38,010 nucleotides of DNA, taken from contig JACQTZ010000001.1 in NCBI GenBank assembly GCA_016210515.1, forward strand, positions 1 through 38,010. The letters are read 5' to 3'. The position numbers were made by a program, and so were the translations under genes. Below, in pieces: positions 22,275 through 31,055 of this stretch. The DNA is from Chloroflexota bacterium. GTDB lineage: Bacteria > Chloroflexota > Dehalococcoidia > UBA2985. The first letter of the stretch is position 1, and every line of letters begins with the position of its first letter. The notes beneath the pieces were generated by a model. It saw only the letters and a program-made list of their open reading frames with translations, was not told the origin of the DNA and searched no databases.

Positions 22275-25200
22275 ATGAGAAAGCGGATGACTATGTACCG
22301 TTGGTTGCTTGTACTCGGCGCCCTTTTGCTTGGGGGGGTGCTGCTCAGAAGCATCGCCGTCGCGCAGGACGGGATAGATGCAACCCTTGGGCCCACGGAC
22401 AAAGAGTCCTATCTCTTGGGGGAACGTATCAGCATTCCAGGACGTGCTGACTTTGGCGGGGTGAACCCGTCGGATGCAAGAGTTAGTCTGGTCATCCAGG
22501 GCCCTCAGCCTACGGCCCTGCCCTTGCCCGTCACTCCAGGTACTCACCTGTTCCCGGCCTACAACCTGGAGGTCTCCGTCGTCTCCTCCGTGCTCTCCGC
22601 AACCGCCACGCCCTCCACCCTCCCCTCCACTCTGCCCAGCACCCTACCCACTGCAGGGGGCACGCGCCTTGACTATTCCATCAAGTGGACCCCTCCTATT
22701 TTTCTTAACCCGGCTCCTTCCTTCAGCCTGATCCCTCAGACCACCACCGCCTTCTCCATCCCCACGGTTACACCACCATCAGATACAGGCGGTGGGGCTG
22801 TGGCGCAGCTTCCCAATACCTCCGCCAAGTTTAGCATTCCGTTGGTGGGGACTCCGGCGCCCGGGCAACCCGGCGCGCTGCCCGCCGTCACTGAAGCCTT
22901 TGTCGTACCAACCCCTGAGGTCGCCGCTCCCGAGGCGGGAGCGCCCGCGAACCTGCCCACCTTAACCCAGGCTTTCAATATTCCTATGGTTCCAACGGCG
23001 ACCCCCGAAGCGGGAGCGCCCGCGAACCTGCCCACCCTGACCCAGGCTTTCAATATCCCCATGGTTCCGACGGCGACTCCTGAAGCGGGAGCACCTGCTG
23101 ATTTGCCAACCCTGACCCAGGCCTTCGACGTTCCTTTGGCCCCCACGCCAACCCCTGAAGCCGGCGCCGCCACTGCGCTACCCACTCTGACATCTGTGTT
23201 CAGCATTCCAACGCCTCCCACACCCACTCCCATCGCGAACGTGTCAACGCTGCCATCTCGTGACCAGGTATTCAATATCCCAGGCAGCAGGACCCCCCTG
23301 GGTGTCACCTACGACGGGACAAGCTTCTACATTCTGGTAGACGGCACTGCCGGCTACGACGAGATTTTGAAGACCAACTCCTCCGGGACACTAGACACCT
23401 CTTGGGGCGGAGGTGACGGCATCGTCCCCGTCCAGCTCAGCGGCGAGAACAGGAACCAGGCCACGGACATCGCCTACCTGGACAGCAAACTATACGTGTC
23501 GGATGGGGGCTGGTACACTGACCCGTCTAGCGGCACGGGCGGCTACCCCGTCATCGTATTCGGCACCGATGGAAGCTACGACAGCTCCTGGTTCACCCCG
23601 CAGTGGCAGCGGTTCACTGGCCTGCACGCCGAAGGCACCAGGCTCTGGGGCGTGCGGGACGACGGCGGCGTCCTTGAGAAGATGAGCAAGACAGGCACCT
23701 CCATTCAGCACTTTGAGTTGAGCTGGCCCCGGACCGCCGCCAGCGCGGTTGCCATCGGCTCCGGCGACTTCAACTTCATATACACCGTGGAGGGCGAGTC
23801 CATCGTCAAACGGAATAAGGCCGATGGCTCCACCACGGGCGCCTCCTGGGCCATCGAGGACTCGTTTATCACTGGCATGACTTACTCAAACGGTGTCCTC
23901 TACTTTGTGGACGGCGAGGCCAAAAAACTGTACAAGGCCCAGGCACCCCACGGGGTGGGGGTGACCACCAACCCCTTGGGCATGGCCTACGATGGGAGCA
24001 AATACCTTTACATCCTGCTGGATGGCACCCCCAAGGACAAGATTATCGTCCTTGACCTCACTGCTACCTCCCCCTCCACTATTTCCAGTTCGTTCGATGC
24101 ACCCAGCTCCAGGACGGCAGGTCTGGACTACTTCGACGGCAAGCTCTGGGTGGGCAGTACAGATAGCTCCGGCACTCGCCAGATCATGAAGCTCGATACA
24201 TCGGCTGGCAACGTCATCAGCACCCTGACTCTGACCAACCCTCTCTGGAACAGCGTCACCGGCCTGGGCAACAATGGCATCAAGCTCATCGGCTTCACCA
24301 ACATGGACCGCGGCTTCTTTACCATCGACAAGACCAACGGCGATGCCACGCGGGTGGAAGGCATCGGGGACCAGTGGGGCTACGACACTGGCACCTACCG
24401 CATCGACACCAACCGGGCCTACGCCGGCAAAGATAACAAAGTGTTCGAGCTCAACAGCTCCGGCGACCAACTCCAGGTGCTCACTCTCACCTCGGGAACT
24501 CAGGTCAAGGGTCTCACCTTCGTCGGCCCCAACCTCTACATAGCCAACGGCGCCGACAATACCATCAAGAAAGGCTCCATACCCCACGGTATCACCACCT
24601 CTACCGACCCCCTGGCCCTGGCCTACGGCACCGTCAGCACCGTCAACACCCTATTCGTTCTCACTGAAGGCACTCCCAGGGACAAAATAGTGCTGGTCAA
24701 CCCCACCACCGGAGCGCTCATAAACTCCTACAACGCCCCGGATGACAGCGGACAGGGGCTGACCTTCCTGGACTCCAACCTCTACTACGCCAGCAACAAA
24801 GACAACAACCATAGAATCTACAAGCTCGACCCTTCCACCGGCGCTGAGGTCACCAGCTTCTACCCCAAGGACCAGTGGGGCAATAACATCTGGGACAACC
24901 TCCGAGGACTGGGCACCAGCGGCACTGACCTCATCATCTCGACCAGTAACTCGAATGACCCCTGCTTCGATAAGATAAGCAAGGCCAATGGCAACAACCT
25001 GGGGAGGCTTTGCGCCGATTGGAACCAGGGGATCAAGCAGGCCGAAGGCGTGGATGTGGCCTCCGACGGCTTCATCCTCGCCGCCAAAGACAACGACGTC
25101 TACCAGCTTACCCCCGAAGGCAAAGAGAACACCAAGTGGCTGAACCTGTTCGGTGTGGCGAGCATCAAGGGCCTCACCTTCGCGGGCAACACCCTGTACC

Positions 25201-28200
25201 TGGCCAACGACGATCCCACCACTGACAAGATATACAAGACCACCGTGCCTACCGGCATTGTGGTCACCGCCGACCCTCTGGCCCTGGCCTACGGCACCGT
25301 GAGTTCCGTCAATACCCTCTTCATACTGGTGGATGGTGCGCCCAGGGATAAGATACTGTTGGTCAACCCCACCACCGGGGCACTCACGGACTCCTACAAC
25401 GCCCCGGACGACAGCGGACAAGGGCTGACCTTCCTGGACTCCAACCTCTATTACGCCAGCAACAAGGACAGCAACCGCAAGATTTACAAACTCAATCCCT
25501 CCACCGGCGCTGAGGTCACCAACTTCAATCCCAAGGACCAGTGGGGCAACAACTTCGGAGAGACCTTGCGAGGATTGGGCACCATCGGCACTGACCTTAT
25601 CCTTTCGGCCAGCAGCCAGTTTGACCCCTGCTTCGATAAGATAAACAAGACCAACGGCAACAACCTGGGAAGGCTCTGTGCCGACTGGAATACAGGTTTG
25701 TCGCAGGCTGAGGGCGTGGACGTGGCCTCCGATGGCTTTATCCTGGCCGCCAAGGACAACAAGGTTGTCCAGTTCGACCCCGAGGGCAAAGAGCGCGCCA
25801 GATGGCAGAACCTGGCCGGCGTGGCGAGCATCAAGGGCCTGACTTTCGTGGGCAACAGCCTGTATCTGGCCGACGATGACACCAACAAGGTCTACAAGAC
25901 CAACGTTCCCACGGGCATCCTGGTGACCACGGACCCCCTGGACCTGGCCTATGGGGTTGTCAACAGTGTCAACACCATGTTCATCCTGGTGGATGCTTCG
26001 CCCAGAGACAAGATACTCCTGGTCAACCCCACCACTGGAGCACTCATAGACTCCTACAATGCTCCCAACGACCAGGGCGAGGCTCTGACCTACCTGGGCA
26101 CCTCCCTGTACTATGCCAGCAACAAGGACAATAACCGGAAGATCTTCGAGTTGAACCCCAGCACCGGTGCTGAGGTCACCAACTTCAACCCCAAGGATAG
26201 CGGGGGCAACAACATGTGGGAGGCCCTGCTGGGACTGGGCAATGACGGCACCGACCTCCTCCTGGTCAACAACAGCACTAACGATGCCTGCTTTGACAAG
26301 ATCAACAAAACCAACGGCAACAACAGGGGAAGGCTGTGCGCCGAATGGGACACGGCCATCAGGCAGGCCAAAGATATTACAGTAGCCTCAAACAGCTTCG
26401 TATTCACAGCCAAGGACAACAAGATTGTCCAGCTTACCCCCGATGGCAAAGAGCAGGCCAAATGGCAGAACCTGGCGGTGGTAACGGATATCCAGGGCCT
26501 TGTCTTTATAGGCAACACCCTGTACATAGCCAACAACGGCGCTGTCACCGACAGGATTTACAAGGCTACCATCCCCAGCGGCATCACCACAGACCCTCGC
26601 GCCCTGGCCTACAACGGCACAAATACCCTCTTCATCCTGACAGATGCCATTCCCAATGACCAGATCCTGTTGGTGAATCCCACCACTGGAGCGCTGGTTG
26701 ACTCCTACGACGCTCCCGACAGGCGTGGGGAGGGAATGACCTATCTGGGAACCTCTCTCTACTACGCTGGGCGGGATGGAAACGGCACCATAAGGATATA
26801 CCAGCTTAACCCAACCGATGGCACTGTGCTGAGCAACTTCACTGCTAAAGCACAGTGGGGTGGAGATATCAACGATCGACCGCGCAGCCTGTCCAAGCTT
26901 GGTAACGATCTTCTGCTGGCATACGGCACCGACAAATGCCTTGCCAAGATAGACAAGACGAACGGCGACAACAAGGGCCAGCTATGCCCGTGGAACTTCC
27001 AGGAAGAGGGGCTTCCGGGAGCTGCTGGGCTGGCCGTGGCCTCTGATGGCACTATCTTCGTCGCCGGTGGCGACGAGGTCCTCCAGCTCGTTGTCAAAGG
27101 AACCAATAACTACGCGGAGATAAACAGCTTTATCACGAATCCCTCCATTGCTGTGGAGGGGTTGACCTTCGTGGGAGAAGTGCTCTACCTGGCAGACGAT
27201 GAAGCTAACAAAGTCTACAAAGCCTCAAAACCCTCGGGGATAACCACCTCTCCTCAGGGCCTTGCTTACGACGGCTCCAACCTTTACATCCTGGTGGACG
27301 GCTCACGCAGGGACCACGTGGTGGTGGTGAACTCTGGCACCGGAGCCGTGGTCCGGGACTTCGACGCCCCCACCAACAGGGCTGAGGCCATCACCTACCT
27401 GTCGCCCTGGTTGTACATAGCATCTTCTGAAGACACAGGCCAGGGCGGTGTGACGAGAACCATCGCCAAGGTCAGCCCCACTGATGGCACCGTAGATGCT
27501 ACCCTCTCGGCACTGCCGCAAGACTTTAACCAGAACATCACTGGGCTGGCCAGCAACGGCACCTCCCTTATCGGGACCCAGAACCAGGGTGCGTTCGCGA
27601 TCTTTATGAATCCCACCAATGGCAACTGGCAGCAGCGCGTTGACTTCTACGACATTTTCTATGCCAACGGCTTCGACTCCCTGGCATACTACGCATCTGC
27701 CAGGGACCTGTTCGCCACCAAAGAGGGCAATGTCTACCGCTTCGACGACGATGGTCGCAAGCTCAGCGACTTCAGCACAGCTCTGGCCATGCTGAAAGGG
27801 TCGGTTTTTGTGGGAGACGTCCTCTATTTGGCAGAGGCCCAGGGTAACACTATCCGAGCGGCGGTCATACCTCTGCCACCCACCACCGTAACCACCAATC
27901 CCAAGGGAATGGCCACCAACGGCACCAACCTGTACCTGGTGGTGGATGGAACTCCCAAGGACAAAATACTGGTGCTCAGCACCAACCCCGGGACCATCCT
28001 CAACAGCTATGATGCCCCCGGAGACAACACCAACGCCTTGGCATGGCACAACGGCCTCTACGCCGTAACCAACGAGTCTCATCCCAATAGAGGCCAGCTA
28101 CCGCCGCGTGTCTACAAGCTAAATCCGGCCAACGGCACAGTGGTGGAGGAGTTCGACATTCGGTCTCCCTGGGGTGGGACCCTGGGTGGAGAGGTCGGCG

Positions 28201-30908
28201 GCCTGGCCAGCGATGGCACTTCCCTCTATGTAGCGCTGAGGAATGACTTTGGCTGGTTCAGGTTCAACCCGGCAACCCCCAACGCCAATTCTGTGCGCAC
28301 CGACCCCTTCTCTCAGGGTGTGACCGGTTTCATGACCTCCTTCCAATCGCTAGAGGTGGCAGAGGCCGTGCCCGGCTCACCCAGACTCCTGGCCGGTGGG
28401 CTTGCCATCAGGGAAGGTCCCAACGCTATCCCCGTGGTTTCACGCTTCAACAAGGCAACCGGGGAAATGCTGGATATCTGGGAGATGGGCAATGCAGACA
28501 TTACAGGAATGGCCTATATAGGCACCATGCTGTACCTTGCTGATGCCCAGAGCAGGACTATCCTTTCCACTTCCCTTCCGGAGAACATTCCTGAAACTAC
28601 TACCATAGGGTCCTACCAGGCCACTTTGCGGGTGCTGCACGACAGCGTTGTTGTGGATAGCTCCCCCGCGGCCAACTTCTCCCTGGTAAGAAACACGGAT
28701 CCGAGGGTGCGAATCACGTCGCCTGCACCCAACTTCTCCACCGTCAACAGCGTCATCACCGTCACGGGACGGGTGAGTGACCCGAGCATTACGCAGGTCC
28801 TGGTGGGCGTAGACCTGCCCTCCACTAGCCTCCTGCAGGACAATGTAACGCCGCAGCAGTCCGCGGTCTTGTGGCACGCCCAGGGCCGCTGGTACGTCTC
28901 CTGCAATGAGTGGCAGCAGGATCGCCCATATCCCAAGAATGCCAGCTCGCCCTGCTCCTGGCGATACGGCCAGCAAGGCCAGTTCCCCTTCGCTCCCAGT
29001 ATCACCACCCAGGGCACGCTAACCACCAGGGAGCCTATCCTCATAGGCCCCGGAGCCAACCTGAGCTTCAACACCTGGTACGATACGGAGCCCGTGCCCG
29101 ACCGAGACATAAAGAGGGTTGAGGTCGCTGAGGTCACCAAGGATGAGAATGGCAACGATGTGGTGGGTGACTTCAAGACCATCATACAGGTTGTTGGTCG
29201 CGGCTTCGGCCAGGCGGCGCCACCGGCCAACGCCCACTCTACCTTCAACTACAGAGAGATCGAGCAGGGCAAGATCGACTTCGACCCCCAGACCGGGCTG
29301 CCCGTTCCCTCCTTTACCGGCGTGGGCAGGAGCTTGTCCGCCTTCCAGGGTAAGAGAATCCTTATCCGCTTCAACTTCGACAGCGTGAACAACTTCGCCA
29401 ATGAGGGATTCGGCTGGTTCGTGGACGACATCGTAGTATCCGGCGCCGGCTTCAAGGGTGAACTGGTGAATGTAACCCGCCTTGCCCAGCCTGTGGTGGA
29501 GGGCAGCACGACATGGTTCAGCCAGTTCACCAATCCCTTTACTCTGGCCGACGGTCTTAACACCATCAGGGCCGTGGGCACGCTGCCTTACCCGCCCAAA
29601 CCCAATGGGCCGAATCTCAAGGGTCAAGCCGAGGTATCGGGCTTCCTGGACAGGGCTGTGCCACAGGTCACCCTGGGTGGCATTGCCCCCATCACCGCTA
29701 CCTCAATACAGACCCTCACTGGAACCGTGGACGATATGAACTTCAACTCCATGTCCGTAACCCAAACCAACGTCTTCGGTACCCAGACCATATACGCCAT
29801 AAACTCCCTGCCGGTCAACAAGTCCTTCTCTGTGCCGGTGAGCCTGCTAGAGGGGGAGAACATCTTCGAGGCCACCGCCACGGACCAGTCCAGCCTGTCC
29901 ACCGTGGTCTCCATCACCGTCTACCTGGATACCCAGGGCCCTGTGCTCACACCTTTGAGCACCCGCTATCCTGTGGGTGCGGTTTCCGCACGGGCCGGCG
30001 ACCAGGCCATTCTCCAGGTGAACGCCTCCGATACAAGGGGAGTGCAGCGCGTCTTTATCACCAACCCCGACAGCACGCGCCAGGACATGGTGCGCAGCAG
30101 CGAAATCCCCGAGGCAGTGCTCCACCAGTGGGGTGTGACCGGAGGATGGCTGCTGCCCATTTCGATTCCCGCCGGCGCCCCTCCGGGAGCCTACCAGCTA
30201 ACCGTAACGGCCACTGACAATGCCCAAAACACCACCGTCAGAACGGTGGAGGCAGATGTGGTGGCCACCCTGGAGGGATTCACCTTCAACCTCATGCCGG
30301 GGTCAAACCTGATATCCCTGCCTTTGATACCCGACACCTCGGACATAACCGGACTGCTGGGTCCGAACGGTGCGAATATTCTGTCGGCCATCGACACCAT
30401 CATGTACTACGACGCCAGCTTGACAGGGCTTCCTCAAGAGGACCGCTGGCTCATGTTCTCGCCCGACGCGCCGTCGCAGGTCAATACCCTTACCACACTC
30501 CAGACTGGGCGAGGCTACTGGTTCAAGATGAAGAACTCAGCCTTCTCCTACTCCGCCGCACTGGCTCCGGGCCTACCGCCGACGCCAAGGCCCATAGTCT
30601 TCAGCTACGTTGGTACGTTCTTGGAGGAGGCAACCGTTCCTCCCACCTACGCCGTGGTGCCAGGCTGGAACCTGGTGGGCTTCCACTCGGAGCTGAAGCT
30701 GCCGGTGACCACCGCCCTCCAGAGCCTGGAGTCGCCGCAGCGTGTCTGGGCCTCCCTCTACCAGTACGATAACCTGATACGCTTCTCCCTGCAGGCGGAC
30801 CCGGAGATCATTCTCGGTGGATTCCGCAGGGTGTTGCCCACCGGCTACATGGAGCCTGGCCGTGGGTACTGGGTCTTCATGGTCCAGAGCGGCACCATCG
30901 TCCCGTAG
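22275..30908 (+). CDS. Giant secreted beta-propeller repeat protein (2877 residues)
   Basis: A signal peptide (MRKRMTMYRW, hydrophobic core, cleavage near AVAQ-DG at about residue 32) leads to an extracellular protein. About residues 110-335 are Pro/Thr/Ala-rich with a roughly 25-residue repeat built on LPTLTQAFNIP. About 338-2110 hold eight units of near 220 residues. Each contains five beta-propeller-like blades, with recurring phrases LAYG..LFILVDG, PRDKILLVNPTTGAL, GLTFLDSNLYYASN, VASDGFILAAKDN and GLTFVGNTLYLA; three central units are nearly identical. Then come an Ig-like domain (about 2139-2190), a jelly-roll resembling the MAM/immune-inhibitor-A domain ending GWFVDDIVVSG (about 2192-2396), further Ig-like domains, and two copies of a W/SNL(I/V)S/GF...GRGYWF/VM domain (about 2669-2877). 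No membrane anchor or sorting signal at the C-terminus. Role: probably a surface or sheath/adhesion protein. Shine-Dalgarno AAGGAGG precedes ATG. Confidence 0.85.
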   Translation: MRKRMTMYRWLLVLGALLLGGVLLRSIAVAQDGIDATLGPTDKESYLLGERISIPGRADFGGVNPSDARVSLVIQGPQPTALPLPVTPGTHLFPAYNLEVSVVSSVLSATATPSTLPSTLPSTLPTAGGTRLDYSIKWTPPIFLNPAPSFSLIPQTTTAFSIPTVTPPSDTGGGAVAQLPNTSAKFSIPLVGTPAPGQPGALPAVTEAFVVPTPEVAAPEAGAPANLPTLTQAFNIPMVPTATPEAGAPANLPTLTQAFNIPMVPTATPEAGAPADLPTLTQAFDVPLAPTPTPEAGAATALPTLTSVFSIPTPPTPTPIANVSTLPSRDQVFNIPGSRTPLGVTYDGTSFYILVDGTAGYDEILKTNSSGTLDTSWGGGDGIVPVQLSGENRNQATDIAYLDSKLYVSDGGWYTDPSSGTGGYPVIVFGTDGSYDSSWFTPQWQRFTGLHAEGTRLWGVRDDGGVLEKMSKTGTSIQHFELSWPRTAASAVAIGSGDFNFIYTVEGESIVKRNKADGSTTGASWAIEDSFITGMTYSNGVLYFVDGEAKKLYKAQAPHGVGVTTNPLGMAYDGSKYLYILLDGTPKDKIIVLDLTATSPSTISSSFDAPSSRTAGLDYFDGKLWVGSTDSSGTRQIMKLDTSAGNVISTLTLTNPLWNSVTGLGNNGIKLIGFTNMDRGFFTIDKTNGDATRVEGIGDQWGYDTGTYRIDTNRAYAGKDNKVFELNSSGDQLQVLTLTSGTQVKGLTFVGPNLYIANGADNTIKKGSIPHGITTSTDPLALAYGTVSTVNTLFVLTEGTPRDKIVLVNPTTGALINSYNAPDDSGQGLTFLDSNLYYASNKDNNHRIYKLDPSTGAEVTSFYPKDQWGNNIWDNLRGLGTSGTDLIISTSNSNDPCFDKISKANGNNLGRLCADWNQGIKQAEGVDVASDGFILAAKDNDVYQLTPEGKENTKWLNLFGVASIKGLTFAGNTLYLANDDPTTDKIYKTTVPTGIVVTADPLALAYGTVSSVNTLFILVDGAPRDKILLVNPTTGALTDSYNAPDDSGQGLTFLDSNLYYASNKDSNRKIYKLNPSTGAEVTNFNPKDQWGNNFGETLRGLGTIGTDLILSASSQFDPCFDKINKTNGNNLGRLCADWNTGLSQAEGVDVASDGFILAAKDNKVVQFDPEGKERARWQNLAGVASIKGLTFVGNSLYLADDDTNKVYKTNVPTGILVTTDPLDLAYGVVNSVNTMFILVDASPRDKILLVNPTTGALIDSYNAPNDQGEALTYLGTSLYYASNKDNNRKIFELNPSTGAEVTNFNPKDSGGNNMWEALLGLGNDGTDLLLVNNSTNDACFDKINKTNGNNRGRLCAEWDTAIRQAKDITVASNSFVFTAKDNKIVQLTPDGKEQAKWQNLAVVTDIQGLVFIGNTLYIANNGAVTDRIYKATIPSGITTDPRALAYNGTNTLFILTDAIPNDQILLVNPTTGALVDSYDAPDRRGEGMTYLGTSLYYAGRDGNGTIRIYQLNPTDGTVLSNFTAKAQWGGDINDRPRSLSKLGNDLLLAYGTDKCLAKIDKTNGDNKGQLCPWNFQEEGLPGAAGLAVASDGTIFVAGGDEVLQLVVKGTNNYAEINSFITNPSIAVEGLTFVGEVLYLADDEANKVYKASKPSGITTSPQGLAYDGSNLYILVDGSRRDHVVVVNSGTGAVVRDFDAPTNRAEAITYLSPWLYIASSEDTGQGGVTRTIAKVSPTDGTVDATLSALPQDFNQNITGLASNGTSLIGTQNQGAFAIFMNPTNGNWQQRVDFYDIFYANGFDSLAYYASARDLFATKEGNVYRFDDDGRKLSDFSTALAMLKGSVFVGDVLYLAEAQGNTIRAAVIPLPPTTVTTNPKGMATNGTNLYLVVDGTPKDKILVLSTNPGTILNSYDAPGDNTNALAWHNGLYAVTNESHPNRGQLPPRVYKLNPANGTVVEEFDIRSPWGGTLGGEVGGLASDGTSLYVALRNDFGWFRFNPATPNANSVRTDPFSQGVTGFMTSFQSLEVAEAVPGSPRLLAGGLAIREGPNAIPVVSRFNKATGEMLDIWEMGNADITGMAYIGTMLYLADAQSRTILSTSLPENIPETTTIGSYQATLRVLHDSVVVDSSPAANFSLVRNTDPRVRITSPAPNFSTVNSVITVTGRVSDPSITQVLVGVDLPSTSLLQDNVTPQQSAVLWHAQGRWYVSCNEWQQDRPYPKNASSPCSWRYGQQGQFPFAPSITTQGTLTTREPILIGPGANLSFNTWYDTEPVPDRDIKRVEVAEVTKDENGNDVVGDFKTIIQVVGRGFGQAAPPANAHSTFNYREIEQGKIDFDPQTGLPVPSFTGVGRSLSAFQGKRILIRFNFDSVNNFANEGFGWFVDDIVVSGAGFKGELVNVTRLAQPVVEGSTTWFSQFTNPFTLADGLNTIRAVGTLPYPPKPNGPNLKGQAEVSGFLDRAVPQVTLGGIAPITATSIQTLTGTVDDMNFNSMSVTQTNVFGTQTIYAINSLPVNKSFSVPVSLLEGENIFEATATDQSSLSTVVSITVYLDTQGPVLTPLSTRYPVGAVSARAGDQAILQVNASDTRGVQRVFITNPDSTRQDMVRSSEIPEAVLHQWGVTGGWLLPISIPAGAPPGAYQLTVTATDNAQNTTVRTVEADVVATLEGFTFNLMPGSNLISLPLIPDTSDITGLLGPNGANILSAIDTIMYYDASLTGLPQEDRWLMFSPDAPSQVNTLTTLQTGRGYWFKMKNSAFSYSAALAPGLPPTPRPIVFSYVGTFLEEATVPPTYAVVPGWNLVGFHSELKLPVTTALQSLESPQRVWASLYQYDNLIRFSLQADPEIILGGFRRVLPTGYMEPGRGYWVFMVQSGTIVP
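22920..23280 (+). repeat. 75-bp coding tandem repeats (LPTLTQAFNIP array)
   Basis: Within the giant gene, 75-bp units encoding AGAPANLPTLTQAFNIPMVPTATPE recur; two adjoining units (about 22940-23090) are almost identical in DNA, and at least four more upstream and downstream are diverged. Recent unit duplication is likely. Confidence 0.75.
23287..28600 (+). repeat. Eight ~655-bp coding repeats (propeller array)
   Basis: Units begin near 23287, 23950, 24590, 25250, 25910, 26575, 27235 and 27880, each opening with a (G)I.TT.P.(A/G)LAY phrase. Units 3-5 (24590-26575) are so alike in DNA that whole sentences of sequence repeat. Outer units are diverged, a pattern of growth by internal duplication. 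Confidence 0.75.
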
Positions 30909-30973
30909 CAGCCAGCGAGCTGCAAGAACGAACTGAGGGGGCTCATGGCTTAGCGGGCCACCAAGATAGGAAT

Positions 30974-31006
30974 GAAGGCCCTCTCGCCACCAGCGAGAGG
31001 GCCTTC
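30974..31006. terminator. Strong hairpin after the giant gene (no U-tract)
   Basis: GAAGGCCCTCTCGC (30974-30987), loop CACCA, GCGAGAGGGCCTTC (30993-31006): 14-bp perfect stem 66 bp past the stop. It lacks a following T-tract, so it may be a Rho-independent terminator of weak type, a message-stabilising stem or a REP-like unit. Confidence 0.55.
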
Positions 31007-31055
31007 GTCGGAAACATAAAGGCAACCATGTACGCAGATACGGAAACAAGATGGG

